Positions 1 to 7,949 of a DNA stretch of 64,000 nucleotides are shown here, one piece after another. Position 1 is the first letter of the stretch. The number at the start of each line of letters is the position of its first letter. The translations under genes and the position numbers were made by a program. This DNA is from Paenibacillus sp. FSL R7-0273. GTDB lineage: Bacteria; Bacillota; Bacilli; Paenibacillales; Paenibacillaceae. The stretch is taken from NCBI RefSeq assembly GCF_000758625.1, contig NZ_CP009283.1, forward strand, positions 6,583,501-6,647,500, in the 5' to 3' direction. The notes beneath the pieces were generated by a model that saw only the letters and a program-made list of their open reading frames with translations, did not search any database and was not told the origin of the DNA.

Positions 1-2
1 TC

Positions 3-194
3 GTTCTCCTTCATGCCAGTGATTCCTGCAAGCAGACCCATGAAGCCCTCCCCCGGATAATCGACAATCTACGCGCCCAGGGGTATGAGTTCGTCACTGT
101 ATCCGAGCTGATTAGCCAAAGCAGCGCCGAAGGCACCGAAGTCCGTGATTCCGCTTCACTGAATAAGGGGCTGGAAGACGCCGCAGGAATGTAG
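3..194 (+). CDS. pdaB: Polysaccharide deacetylase family protein, C-terminal end only (PdaB-like)
   Basis: Frame 3 is open from the window edge and encodes 63 residues ending at TAG. It contains the segment [19 protein letters not shown] followed by [11 protein letters not shown], typical of the last part of a NodB-type polysaccharide deacetylase domain. The N-terminal catalytic part lies outside the window. The name pdaB rests on context: in Bacillus subtilis the cwlD-salA-gerD-kbaA block is followed by pdaB, a spore cortex deacetylase homologue, and here it lies beyond kbaA in the matching orientation. Another deacetylase of the family is possible. Confidence 0.7.
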   Translation, partial: VLLHASDSCKQTHEALPRIIDNLRAQGYEFVTVSELISQSSAEGTEVRDSASLNKGLEDAAGM

Positions 195-238
195 TCCGTC
201 CTTACACCTGTCCGTACCGCAATGTCCGGCTTCTGCTG

Positions 239-1060
239 TCAGTGACGCGGGGAGATAAGCTCTGATATATCGGGCGTCGGAGTATCCAGCTTAGGATAGC
301 TCAGATCGAGACTCTCCAGTGTTTTGACTACAATCGACAAAGCCAGATAATTGCGGTACCACCGGTGATTGGCCGGAATCCAGTACCAGGGTGCCTGCTC
401 AGTGCCGGTCTCCCGGAAAACATCTTCATATGCCTTTTGATAATCATCCCAGTATTCCCGCTCCTGCAGGTCACTGGCATCGAACTTCCAGTGCTTCGTC
501 GGATCATGAAGCCGCTCCTGGATCTTTTCAAGCTGCTTTTCCTTCGAGATATGCAGGAACAGCTTAATCACCGTCGTACCCTCTTCCACCAGCATTTCCT
601 CAAACTGGCGGATGTAGCGGAAGCGTCGTTTCATATCTTTCTTTTTGAGGCTGCCATGCACCCGGGGTACAAGGACATCTTCATAATGGGAGCGGTTGAA
701 GGCTGCGATATAGCCCTTAGGCGGGGTCTTCATATGCACTCTCCACAGGAAATCGTGGGCCTCCTCCTCAAGAGACGGCTTTTTAAAGCTGGTAACGATA
801 AAGCCCTGAGGGTTAATGCCGGAAAAGATATGCTTCACTGTTCCGTCCTTCCCGCTTGAATCCATCCCCTGCAGAATGACGAGCAGCGAATGCTTTTTTT
901 GGGCGAAAAGGATATCCTGCAGCTCGGCTAGACGTTCCTTCAGCTTTTCCGTTTTGGCTACTGCTTCCTGTTTGGAGTCAATTTCACCGCGTTCCGACGG
1001 ATCGAGCCTGCTCAGAATGCTTTCACTTGTGTCTTTTATCATATAGCGCTTAATGTTCAT
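239..1060 (-). CDS. Polyphosphate kinase 2 family protein (polyphosphate:nucleotide phosphotransferase)
   Basis: A 273-residue PPK2-type P-loop kinase. PPK2 enzymes transfer phosphate between inorganic polyphosphate and nucleotides in the cytoplasm. Visible motifs: Walker A-like GMDSSGKDG (about residues 65-73), the NPQG-VTSFKKPS segment, HDFLWR, and FNRSHYEDVLVPRVH, all typical of the subfamily that uses AMP or ADP. The start MNIKRYM is preferred because AGGGAGGGG lies 6-7 nt upstream; a frame extension of 17 residues has no such site. It lies between kbaA and the pdaB-like end, where B. subtilis has no gene. Subclass (AMP or ADP preference) cannot be settled by eye. Confidence 0.88.
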   Translation of the reverse strand: MNIKRYMIKDTSESILSRLDPSERGEIDSKQEAVAKTEKLKERLAELQDILFAQKKHSLLVILQGMDSSGKDGTVKHIFSGINPQGFIVTSFKKPSLEEEAHDFLWRVHMKTPPKGYIAAFNRSHYEDVLVPRVHGSLKKKDMKRRFRYIRQFEEMLVEEGTTVIKLFLHISKEKQLEKIQERLHDPTKHWKFDASDLQEREYWDDYQKAYEDVFRETGTEQAPWYWIPANHRWYRNYLALSIVVKTLESLDLSYPKLDTPTPDISELISPRH

Positions 1061-1184
1061 ATATGCCCCTCCCTGCTTACTGATTTCAGTTGCGGCCGGC
1101 GGTACGGTCATTAGCTTGTTTATGTAAGCTGTTCTTTAAGATTAACCTTTCTGATTTCATTTTAATCGCGCTGGAATGAACAAG

Positions 1185-1220
1185 AAAACCCCGGGCTCTT
1201 TCTTTGAGCACTGGGGTTTT
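1185..1220 (-). terminator. Intrinsic terminator downstream of kbaA
   Basis: On the minus strand CCCC-AGT-GCTC, loop AAAGAAA, GAGC-CC-GGGG, then TTTTC. It lies 8 nt past the kbaA stop and separates kbaA from ppk2. Confidence 0.7.
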
Positions 1221-1228
1221 GGTGCGGA

Positions 1229-1834
1229 TTATTGAAATAACGGCTGCGGTTTAAGGATGCGGTGAAGTCTTAAAATCTGGAACGCATTACAGGCAATCAG
1301 CGGAAGAACAATAAATACAGTCGCATTGTCTACACCGATCTGAAGCACGCCTATCGTCTCCACAATGGTGATGGCTGTCATGAAGAAAAAGGTCGGGATT
1401 GCCGCGGCCGCCTTCGTGCTGCGCACCTTGAAATAGGTCACGATAACGGCTGCAGCGAATATTCCGCCGCCCAGAGCCAGATCAGCTCCGCCTGCTTCTG
1501 TTCCTCCGAGAAACGCCCGCAGGAAGACCAGCTCCAGCAGCGCCAGAACAGCCAGTACCAGCTGTATGTACTGCCATACTTTACGGGAAAACACGCCGCT
1601 GCCCATGTAGTTGAGAATCAGATAAGCGAAAAATCCCAGCTGTGCGTAAACGCTCACAAGCATTCCTGAGCCAAGCAGTATAAGAAGGTACAGAAGCAGA
1701 TCTGCCGTGCTTTTAAAGCTTATGCCGCCATTTACAGCCTGCAGTAAAAGTCCCGTCAATCCGGCTGCGGCAGCGCCTGTCAGAAGTGTCGTCCAGAACA
1801 GGTGATACCATTTCCTTATACTCAGCCAATCCAC
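1229..1834 (-). CDS. kbaA: KinB-signalling pathway activation protein KbaA
   Basis: About 201 residues and strongly hydrophobic, with roughly six predicted membrane segments (for example LFWTTLLTGAAAAGLTGLLL near the N-terminus and VFIVLPLIACNAFQIL near the C-terminus). In B. subtilis KbaA is a membrane protein needed for KinB input into the sporulation phosphorelay. Size, topology and position beside gerD and salA support the call. The start is uncertain: the GTG at 1834 falls inside the Shine-Dalgarno sequence GGGGAGGTG, and a CTG at 1825 would have ideal spacing; an in-frame TAA upstream excludes a longer protein. Confidence 0.82.
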   Translation of the reverse strand: MDWLSIRKWYHLFWTTLLTGAAAAGLTGLLLQAVNGGISFKSTADLLLYLLILLGSGMLVSVYAQLGFFAYLILNYMGSGVFSRKVWQYIQLVLAVLALLELVFLRAFLGGTEAGGADLALGGGIFAAAVIVTYFKVRSTKAAAAIPTFFFMTAITIVETIGVLQIGVDNATVFIVLPLIACNAFQILRLHRILKPQPLFQ

Positions 1835-1891
1835 CTCCCCTGTGTCAGATTTATTTTACCAAGCCTGCCGTCAAAAAACCATAAGCTCTGC

Positions 1892-1922
1892 GTTATAACC
1901 TGTGACTCCGTGCGGCATACTA
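1892..1922 (+). promoter_or_regulatory. Candidate sigma-G promoter of gerD
   Basis: -35-like GTTATA and -10 CATACTA are separated by 18 bp, close to the sigma-G/sigma-F consensus (GNATR, 18 bp, CATNMTA). gerD of B. subtilis is known to be forespore-expressed under sigma-G. The inferred start is about 30 nt upstream of the gerD ribosome binding site. Confidence 0.5.
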
Positions 1923-1955
1923 CCCTCAGGATTCCTATAAAGGAGGGCAGCGCCA

Positions 1956-2654
1956 ATGAAGTGGAGGAGTTTGTTGTCTGGAGGCCTGGTGTTAAGCCTG
2001 GTACTCACCTTAACCGCCTGCGGAGGAGAACAGAGCAGTTCTTCCAGCCAAATGGGATATAAGGAAATGAAGACGATGGTTGTCGATATATTAAAAAGCG
2101 ATGAGGGCAAAAAGGCTGTCGAGGAAGCCCTGACCTCTGGCTCCGGCTCTGAAGGCAGCAGTGTCAGCGGACTAAGCATGAAAATGATGCCGCTGCAGAC
2201 TACGGAACAGATCAGGATCGCGGTTAAGGATACCATCACAGCCCCGGAGTATCAGAAGGAAATCGAGAAGATTATGACCGACCCGACCTTTGCGGGCGAG
2301 TTCGCCAAAGCCATCAATACCCAGAGCAAGGAGCTGCACCTGCAGCTGATCAAGGACCCGACTTATCAGAAATCCGTCGAAGAGATCATGAAATCGCCTG
2401 AAATGATGAAAATGTTCCTGGATCTTACCAAGACTTCCGATTACCGAAAGCAGTCAATGACCATTATGCAGGAAGCAATGCAGAATCCGCTATTCCGTAT
2501 GGAGGTGCTGGGGCTGCTCAAGACAGTTGTCCAGGACGAGCTGCAGCCTAAGGTCCAGAAGAAGGGCGAGGAGAAAGAGGGCGGGTCCGGCGGCGATCAG
2601 GAAAGCGGCGGTGACAGCTCGAAGCAGGAGGGCGGAGACGATTCCGGCTCTTAA
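1956..2654 (+). CDS. gerD: Spore germination lipoprotein GerD
   Basis: A 232-residue lipoprotein precursor with signal peptide MKWRSLLSGGLVLSLVLTLT and lipobox L-T-A-C, lipidated Cys at residue 22. GerD forms a scaffold in the spore inner membrane that clusters germinant receptors. The middle part has the family repeats MGYKEMKTMVVDILKSDEGKK, PEYQKEIEKIMTDP and PTYQKSVEEIMKSPEM. The tail after about residue 200 is Gly/Ser/Glu/Lys rich and makes it longer than the roughly 185-residue B. subtilis protein. A good site AAGGAGG precedes ATG. It faces salA and kbaA, matching B. subtilis orientation. Confidence 0.93.
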   Translation: MKWRSLLSGGLVLSLVLTLTACGGEQSSSSSQMGYKEMKTMVVDILKSDEGKKAVEEALTSGSGSEGSSVSGLSMKMMPLQTTEQIRIAVKDTITAPEYQKEIEKIMTDPTFAGEFAKAINTQSKELHLQLIKDPTYQKSVEEIMKSPEMMKMFLDLTKTSDYRKQSMTIMQEAMQNPLFRMEVLGLLKTVVQDELQPKVQKKGEEKEGGSGGDQESGGDSSKQEGGDDSGS

Positions 2655-2656
2655 GC

Positions 2657-2697
2657 AAAAGAGGCTTATCCCTTTATTGTGGATAAGCCTCTTTTTT
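2657..2697. terminator. Bidirectional terminator between gerD and salA
   Basis: Perfect inverted repeat AAAAGAGGCTTATCC / GGATAAGCCTCTTTT with a 9-nt loop and T-runs on both strands, lying between the convergent gerD and salA genes. Confidence 0.9.
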
Positions 2698-2715
2698 GGG
2701 ATTCACTCGCCTTGC

Positions 2716-3825
2716 TTACTGTTCGTACTTGGCAATCAGCCTGTCCGCAACCTCTGCAAACAGCTGCGCGGTCTTGGTCTCCGTCTTGTATACTGACGGC
2801 GAAAAGTCCGGCTCCGAAATATGGTTATCCGGTGCGCCCAGCGGCACCTGGGCCAGCAGCTCCGTATGGAGTGTCTCGGCCAGCCTAGCACCGCCGCCGC
2901 GCCCGAAGATATACTCCTTCTGTCCGCAGGCGGAGCATTCATAATAGGCCATGTTCTCGATGACACCGAGCACCTCATGATTGGTCTGCAGTGCCATAGA
3001 GCCCGCTCTGGCCGCTACAAAGGCTGCTGTAGCATGAGGGGTGGTCACAATGATCTCCTTGCTGTGCGGAAGCATCTGGTGCACATCCAGCGCCACATCA
3101 CCTGTACCTGGAGGAAGATCCAGCAGCATATAATCAAGCTCTCCCCAGCCTACATCACTGAAGAACTGGCGGAGCATCTTGCCGAGCATCGGGCCCCGCC
3201 AGATCACCGGACTATTTTCACGGATGAAAAAGCCCATCGACATTACCTTTACTCCAAAGCGCTCCACCGGAATGATCGTTCCGTCCTCCACAACCGGCCC
3301 TTCCTCAATTCCCATCATATCCGGAATACTGAAGCCGTAGATATCGGCATCAATCAGTCCTACCTTTTTGCCCTTGCGTGCCAATGCCACCGCAAGATTG
3401 ACGGTCACAGTCGATTTGCCGACTCCTCCCTTGCCGCTGGCTACTGCTATGAACTTTACACCCGAGTTCTCATCCAGCAGCTCGTGGTCCTCAAGGCCCG
3501 CTGCGTGCCCTTTTAGCGCTGTTCCCTGTTCTTGCTCCTGCTTGTCCGCCGTGCTGTCTCCGCGAAGAATAGAGCGCTCATAATCGGTAGCATTGCGCAG
3601 CCTGATATGAATGTTCTGGACTCCTCCTTCGGTCAGCAAGTCACGTACCTGCTGCTCCAGCTCCATCCGGCTAGCATCCTCTTCCTCAAGACAGACGATC
3701 GATAACGAGATTCTGTCTTCTTTGACCATAATGTCCCGTATCAGCTGCAAATCAATAAGGCTTTTTCCGGATTCGGGGTCGGTAAGCGGCTGCAATAATT
3801 CCTGAATTTGTTCCCTGGTCTGCAT
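2716..3825 (-). CDS. salA: Mrp/NBP35-family P-loop ATPase SalA (iron-sulfur carrier family)
   Basis: 369 residues. N-terminal MIP18/DUF59-like domain (about 1-90), a linker, then an Mrp ATPase domain with deviant Walker A SGKGGVGKST, IDADIYGFSIPDMMG, and the C-terminal CxxC pair YYECSACGQ used for cluster binding or dimerisation. Family members carry Fe-S clusters; in B. subtilis SalA also affects the scoC regulon. Start chosen at MQTREQIQELL, with AGAGGTG 6 nt upstream, rather than a 24-residue extension without a site. It follows cwlD with a 90-nt gap, as in Bacillus. Confidence 0.88.
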   Translation of the reverse strand: MQTREQIQELLQPLTDPESGKSLIDLQLIRDIMVKEDRISLSIVCLEEEDASRMELEQQVRDLLTEGGVQNIHIRLRNATDYERSILRGDSTADKQEQEQGTALKGHAAGLEDHELLDENSGVKFIAVASGKGGVGKSTVTVNLAVALARKGKKVGLIDADIYGFSIPDMMGIEEGPVVEDGTIIPVERFGVKVMSMGFFIRENSPVIWRGPMLGKMLRQFFSDVGWGELDYMLLDLPPGTGDVALDVHQMLPHSKEIIVTTPHATAAFVAARAGSMALQTNHEVLGVIENMAYYECSACGQKEYIFGRGGGARLAETLHTELLAQVPLGAPDNHISEPDFSPSVYKTETKTAQLFAEVADRLIAKYEQ

Positions 3826-3915
3826 GGAAAGCACCTCTGTTTCTTTCCGGAAGGGTAAGGCTCCGGATTTTGGTCTTATTATAGCATTACCCTTCAACGG
3901 ATGAGTAGTCCCAGC

Positions 3916-4662
3916 TCACGGCTGCTCCGCTGCATAGGCCAGAATTCCCCGGTAAATGCTCGTAGCCACTTTCCGCTGGTACACATCATCCCCAAGCAGA
4001 ACTGACTCCTCAGGGTGTGAGAGAAAGCCTACCTCTACGAGCGCCGCCGGCATTTTCAGCATTTTCAGCAGATAGACTGTATTTACGGTTTTGGCGACAC
4101 GGCTCGTATTCTCCAGCGTATTCCGCAGCTCATCCTGAATGAAGCCGGCCAGCGCCTTGTTTCCATCGTTGGTCGGATAGAAGAATGTCTGCGCGCCGCT
4201 CCAGCGGTTTGATGGCACACTGTTCATATGTATGCTTATGAAAAGGTCTGCCCCATCCTCCTCGATATTTCTGACCCGCTGCTTCAGATCCTCAGTTTTC
4301 CGCTTGGAGTAGCCCTTTGTTGCTTCACCAGCCAGATCATAATCCCCCTCCCGGGTCATGACCACAATGGCTCCAGCCTGCTGCAGATAGTCACGCAGAT
4401 AAAGGGATACGGACAGGTTGATGTCCTTCTCGATCAGCCCGTTTTTGCTGACTGCCCCTCCGTCGGGCCCGCCGTGCCCGGCATCAATAGCGATGATTTT
4501 ACCGGAGAGCGGCAGGCTCCAGTAGTTCAGCGTCTTCGCAGTAGGCATATCATAAGCTATGATGCCGATCATCACTGCCAGCAGCAGCACTCCTAGCACA
4601 CTTTTTTTAATGCTGCTCCAGGCAATCCAGACTGAGACCTTTCCTTCCTTCCGGCCAGACAT
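3916..4662 (-). CDS. cwlD: N-acetylmuramoyl-L-alanine amidase CwlD (spore cortex)
   Basis: 248 residues with one N-terminal membrane or signal segment (about residues 19-36), then an Amidase_3 domain: zinc ligand region IDAGHGGPDGG, a Glu in KNGLIEKDINL, SIHMNSV, and VEVGFLSHPEE near the end. CwlD strips peptides from muramic acid so that PdaA can form the muramic-delta-lactam of spore cortex. The start MSGRKEGK follows GAGGGGGTC; an upstream ATG would place the site inside the gene. That ribosome site is inside a long hairpin (4671-4716). Flanked by salA downstream and sat upstream. Confidence 0.92.
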   Translation of the reverse strand: MSGRKEGKVSVWIAWSSIKKSVLGVLLLAVMIGIIAYDMPTAKTLNYWSLPLSGKIIAIDAGHGGPDGGAVSKNGLIEKDINLSVSLYLRDYLQQAGAIVVMTREGDYDLAGEATKGYSKRKTEDLKQRVRNIEEDGADLFISIHMNSVPSNRWSGAQTFFYPTNDGNKALAGFIQDELRNTLENTSRVAKTVNTVYLLKMLKMPAALVEVGFLSHPEESVLLGDDVYQRKVATSIYRGILAYAAEQP

Positions 4663-4670
4663 AACAAAGA

Positions 4671-4716
4671 CCCCCTCGTCCCGATAGATTCTACTCATCT
4701 ATATGGGACAAGAGGG
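4671..4716 (-). promoter_or_regulatory. Hairpin covering the cwlD ribosome binding site
   Basis: On the minus strand CCCTC-TT-GTCCC pairs with GGGAC-GAGGG, and the interior pairs ATAGAT with ATCTAT. The 3' arm contains the GAGGGGG translation site of cwlD. It could weaken read-through translation from the sat operon or act as a weak terminator, but no long T-run follows. Confidence 0.45.
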
Positions 4717-4727
4717 CCAAATAGTAC
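4697..4727 (-). promoter_or_regulatory. Candidate sporulation (sigma-E/G type) promoter of cwlD
   Basis: Minus strand -10-like CATATAGAT preceded at 14-16 nt by TACTATT. cwlD of B. subtilis is transcribed by mother-cell and forespore sigma factors. Transcription from here would start inside the 5' arm of the hairpin described at 4671-4716 and so free the ribosome site, an inference from positions only. Confidence 0.3.
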
Positions 4728-4738
4728 TGGCTCTTAAT

Positions 4739-5908
4739 TTAGACGTTAACCTGCTCAGACATTCCCTCAATCAGAATCTCTGCAACTTCAGGCCGGGTGA
4801 ACTCCGGAGGAGGGCACTTTCCTTCACGGAGCAGTCCGCGCACTTTGGTACCGGATAATGTCAGATGCTGTTCAGCCGGATGCGGGCAGGTTTTGCTGGA
4901 AGCCATATTTCCGCATTTTACGCAGAAAAAGCTGTGCTCGAAGAAGAGCGGTGTAATACCCAGATCCTCAGCCGTAAAGTTCGAGAAAATCTCCTGCGCT
5001 TCATAGGTGCCATAGTAATCGCCTACTCCGGCGTGGTCACGGCCGACAATAAAGTGTGTGCAGCCGTAATTTTTGCGGACCATCGCATGGAAAATCGCCT
5101 CTCTCGGGCCCGCATAACGCATTGCCGCCGGGAATACCCCCAGGAAGGTACGGTCCGCAGGATAGTAGTTCTCCAATAGCGCCAGGTAGCTCTTCATCCG
5201 TACATTGGCAGGCACGTCATCTGATTTGGTCTCACCTACCAGCGGATTGAGGAACAGGGCGTCTACAACCTCCATAGCACACTTCTGGATGTACTCATGG
5301 GCACGATGGACAGGATTGCGCGTCTGGAAGCCTACAACCGTTCTCCAGCCCTTCTCAGCAAAAATCCTGCGGGTATCGGCAGGGTTAAAATAAAACTCTC
5401 CGAACTTCTCCGGCTGCGGACGGTTCAGCACTCTGATTGGTCCCCCTACATAGGTTGACGGACGGGCCAGCAGTTTGCTTACACCAGGATGGGCAGGATC
5501 GGTTGTTTTGAATACATTCTGTGCCTCGACCTGCTGATCCACACTGTAGATACTCTCAATATCAAGCAGACCGTAAATGACGCCATCCTCTTCACCGATG
5601 AGAGAGACGGTATCCCCTACCGCGAGGCCGGATGCCGCTTCCTGCTGCACAGCAAGGGTAATGGGAATACTCCACACTGTGCCGTCGGATAGACGCATAT
5701 TGTTCACTACCGAGTGGTAATCTGCTTCATTCAGGAAGCCGGTAAGCGGGGAAAACGCACCTACACCAATCAGATCAAGATCGGATATCGTCCATGAATT
5801 AATTGCAATCGATTTGTTCTCTGAGGCTTGCTGCAGCAGCTCTTCTCTCTGCGCTCCCTCCACAATACGCTGAATCAGTGTTCCTCCGTGTGGAAGTATT
5901 GACGTCAT
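4739..5908 (-). CDS. sat: Sulfate adenylyltransferase (ATP sulfurylase)
   Basis: 389 residues, the homo-oligomeric Met3-type ATP sulfurylase that makes adenosine 5'-phosphosulfate from ATP and sulfate. Motifs: [17 protein letters not shown] (nucleotidyl-transferase HxGH-like region), [21 protein letters not shown], and [16 protein letters not shown]-terminal [15 protein letters not shown] segment is typical of bacterial members. It lies 45 nt downstream of cysH, so cysH-sat is a likely operon. No APS kinase gene is present, consistent with direct reduction of APS by the neighbouring CysH. Confidence 0.95.
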   Translation of the reverse strand: MTSILPHGGTLIQRIVEGAQREELLQQASENKSIAINSWTISDLDLIGVGAFSPLTGFLNEADYHSVVNNMRLSDGTVWSIPITLAVQQEAASGLAVGDTVSLIGEEDGVIYGLLDIESIYSVDQQVEAQNVFKTTDPAHPGVSKLLARPSTYVGGPIRVLNRPQPEKFGEFYFNPADTRRIFAEKGWRTVVGFQTRNPVHRAHEYIQKCAMEVVDALFLNPLVGETKSDDVPANVRMKSYLALLENYYPADRTFLGVFPAAMRYAGPREAIFHAMVRKNYGCTHFIVGRDHAGVGDYYGTYEAQEIFSNFTAEDLGITPLFFEHSFFCVKCGNMASSKTCPHPAEQHLTLSGTKVRGLLREGKCPPPEFTRPEVAEILIEGMSEQVNV

Positions 5909-5953
5909 CTGGGAACTCTCCTCCTGTATGTTAACATTTATATGAGTGCCTAA

Positions 5954-6646
5954 TTATTTATGAAGTCCGCATTCTGTCTTCTCGTTACCTGACCATCTGC
6001 CGGCGCGCGGGTCTTCACCCGGCATAACAGCCCGTGTGCACTGCTCGCAGCCGATGCTCGGGAAGTTACGGTCATGCAGCGGGTTATACACGACATTGTT
6101 AGCCCGGATATAATTCCATACATCCTCAGATGTCCAGTCAGCGATCGGATTAAATTTCACAAGTCCGAACTTATAGTCGTACTCTACCTTTTTAGAATTG
6201 GCACGCGTAGGCGCCTGGTCACGGCGGATACCGGTAATCCATGCCTCATACTGTGACAAAATCCGGGTCAGAGGCTCCACCTTACGGATTGCGCAGCATT
6301 GGTTAGGATCAACACTCCAGAGATTATCGCCATATTGCTGAATCTGCTCATCGACGGAGATCTGCGGCGAGACCCTTACGAACTCCATCCCGTATTTATC
6401 AGCCATAACATCTCTTGTCTCATACGTTTCTTTGAAGTGGAAATCTGTATCCAGATAGAACACATCCGTCGACGGACTTACCTTTTGCAGCATATCGACA
6501 AGCACTACATCCTCAGCCCCGAAGCTGCAGGCAAAAGTGATATTCGGAAAAGTCTCTACCGCCCAGCGGATAATCTCCTCGGGTGAAGCATTCTCCAGTT
6601 CTTCAGCCTTAATCTTGATCAGATCCTCTTTCTCAAGCAGATTCAT
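5954..6646 (-). CDS. cysH: Assimilatory adenylyl-sulfate (APS) reductase CysH
   Basis: 230 residues, 3'-phosphoadenylylsulfate reductase fold. It contains SFGAEDVVLVDML (PP-loop type), YLDTDFHFKETYETRD, the paired cysteines QCCAIRKVEPL and GCEQCTR that bind a 4Fe-4S cluster, and the C-terminal redox motif ECGLH. The four cluster cysteines mark the form that accepts APS directly, as in B. subtilis CysH and plants, and produces sulfite with thioredoxin. Preceded by GGAGGAATACTAT-ATG. First gene of the operon with sat; a sigma-A promoter and a repressor-like palindrome lie upstream. Confidence 0.94.
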   Translation of the reverse strand: MNLLEKEDLIKIKAEELENASPEEIIRWAVETFPNITFACSFGAEDVVLVDMLQKVSPSTDVFYLDTDFHFKETYETRDVMADKYGMEFVRVSPQISVDEQIQQYGDNLWSVDPNQCCAIRKVEPLTRILSQYEAWITGIRRDQAPTRANSKKVEYDYKFGLVKFNPIADWTSEDVWNYIRANNVVYNPLHDRNFPSIGCEQCTRAVMPGEDPRAGRWSGNEKTECGLHK

Positions 6647-6689
6647 TATAGTATTCCTCCATCCTGATATCTAAAAAAGTGCCCGGTCC

Positions 6690-6745
6690 GTCAATTCCAA
6701 CTATTCTTATATGGAATAGTATAAGCGATCCACAGCCGAAGTCAA
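6690..6745 (-). promoter_or_regulatory. cysH promoter with overlapping palindromic operator (CymR-like candidate)
   Basis: Minus-strand sigma-A promoter TTGACT, 16 bp, TATACT (6740-6745 and 6718-6723). A perfect 7-bp inverted repeat ACTATTC-N7-GAATAGT (6700-6720) overlaps the -10 and runs to TTGGAATTGA. The ending GGAATT resembles the right half of the CymR (Rrf2 family) operator that represses sulfur genes in Bacillota. The promoter is clear; the regulator identity is an inference. Confidence 0.55.
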
Positions 6746-6805
6746 CACTTTTATCCATTTTGGGTTAAAGTGCTGTAATGGAATAAAACTTATCATTCAG
6801 GAGAA

Positions 6806-6842
6806 TATAAAAAGCCCCTGGCCCATAAGGGCCAGAGGCTTG
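6806..6842 (-). terminator. Intrinsic terminator downstream of rpsI
   Basis: Minus strand AAGCCTCTGGCCC-TTAT-GGGCCAGGGGCTT followed by TTTATA. It closes the rplM-rpsI transcript before cysH. Confidence 0.9.
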
Positions 6843-6862
6843 ATTCCTTGAGAAAAGGAATA

Positions 6863-7255
6863 TTAACGTTTCGAGAACTGTGGAGCGCGACGAGCAGCTT
6901 TGAGGCCGTATTTCTTACGTTCCTTCATACGTGGGTCACGAGTCAGGAAGCCGGCTTTCTTCAGCGTACCGCGGTATTCAGGGTCAACTTTGAGCAATGC
7001 ACGGGAGATCCCGTGACGGATTGCGCCAGCTTGACCGGAAATGCCGCCACCGTGTGCAAGTACGATTACATCGTAGCTGCCCAGTGTTTCAGTCAGGTTC
7101 AAAGGTTGTCTTACGATCATCTTCAATGTTTCAACACCGAAGTAATCATCCATCTCACGTTTGTTAATGACAATGCGTCCTTCACCCGGTACAAGGCGAA
7201 CACGTGCTACCGAATGTTTACGACGACCTGTCCCATAGTATTGTACTTGTGCCAT
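6863..7255 (-). CDS. rpsI: 30S ribosomal protein S9
   Basis: 130 residues with the S9 signature [20 protein letters not shown] and the basic tail ending FSKR, whose terminal Arg reaches the P-site tRNA. It follows rplM by 20 nt, the usual L13-S9 pair, and is the last gene before a strong terminator. Confidence 0.97.
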   Translation of the reverse strand: MAQVQYYGTGRRKHSVARVRLVPGEGRIVINKREMDDYFGVETLKMIVRQPLNLTETLGSYDVIVLAHGGGISGQAGAIRHGISRALLKVDPEYRGTLKKAGFLTRDPRMKERKKYGLKAARRAPQFSKR

Positions 7256-7275
7256 GAAACTGTCCTCCTCTATTC

Positions 7276-7713
7276 TTATCCGCGAAGTTCGTAAACTTCA
7301 GGTTTTTGTGCTGCATGTGGATGCTCAACGCCTGCATATACTTTAAGTCTCAGCTTCATGTGGTCACCTTGACGAGTCTTAGGAATCATACCGTGTACAG
7401 CAGATTCAATTACGCGCTCAGGCTTAGTCTTCAGCAGCTGATCAGCAGTTGTTACTTTCAAACCGCCTGGGTGCATCGAGTGACGGTAGTATTTCTTGTT
7501 CTGCAGCTTCTTGCCTGTCAGGTGAATCTTCTCAGCGTTGATTACAATAACGAAATCACCAGTATCAACGTGTGGAGTGAATTGCGGTTTGTGTTTGCCA
7601 CGGATCAGAGCAGCGGCTTCGCTAGCCAGACGACCAAGTGTTTTGCCTTCGGCATCAATGATGTGCCAATTGCGTTCAACTTCGTTCGGCTTCGCCATAT
7701 AGGTGGTACGCAT
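7276..7713 (-). CDS. rplM: 50S ribosomal protein L13
   Basis: 145 residues, the same length as in B. subtilis. It starts [16 protein letters not shown] and shows [28 protein letters not shown] and the end [16 protein letters not shown]13 is an early-assembly 23S rRNA binder. A separate sigma-A promoter and a hairpin leader lie upstream, so rplM-rpsI is transcribed apart from truA. Confidence 0.97.
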   Translation of the reverse strand: MRTTYMAKPNEVERNWHIIDAEGKTLGRLASEAAALIRGKHKPQFTPHVDTGDFVIVINAEKIHLTGKKLQNKKYYRHSMHPGGLKVTTADQLLKTKPERVIESAVHGMIPKTRQGDHMKLRLKVYAGVEHPHAAQKPEVYELRG

Positions 7714-7816
7714 GAATGTTTCCTCCTTGTTCTCGTACGAAAATCATCTGTTTCGTATATCTAATTTCTCATTGGAATTACGATTAAGTTAGTTAAGTAA
7801 AGCTTGTTGGTTGGCA

Positions 7817-7854
7817 TTTTCCTGATCGGGGCTGTGGGATAGCCATCAAGAAAA
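7817..7854 (-). promoter_or_regulatory. Candidate L13 leader hairpin in the rplM 5' UTR
   Basis: Between the inferred rplM start (about 7858) and the gene the minus strand forms TTTTC-TTGAT-GGCT, loop, AGCC-ATCA-GAAAA with small interruptions. Bacillota carry an autoregulatory L13 leader RNA at this location. Structure and position fit; sequence match to the family model was not tested. Confidence 0.5.
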
Positions 7855-7864
7855 CACAACTTTT

Positions 7865-7893
7865 ATATTACAGCATAACCCTGATAAGTGCAA
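7865..7893 (-). promoter_or_regulatory. Sigma-A promoter of rplM-rpsI
   Basis: Minus strand TTGCAC, 17-bp spacer, TAATAT; start inferred near 7858, giving a leader of about 145 nt. Confidence 0.65.
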
Positions 7894-7949
7894 GTGATTT
7901 TTAGTCCGTATCTCATATATTTCTGTAAAAAACACATGGTCCGAATCGT

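Noticed and set aside
365..859. 164-codon frame opposite the polyphosphate kinase gene
   Set aside because: It lies fully within a well-supported gene on the other strand and has no ribosome site or domain.
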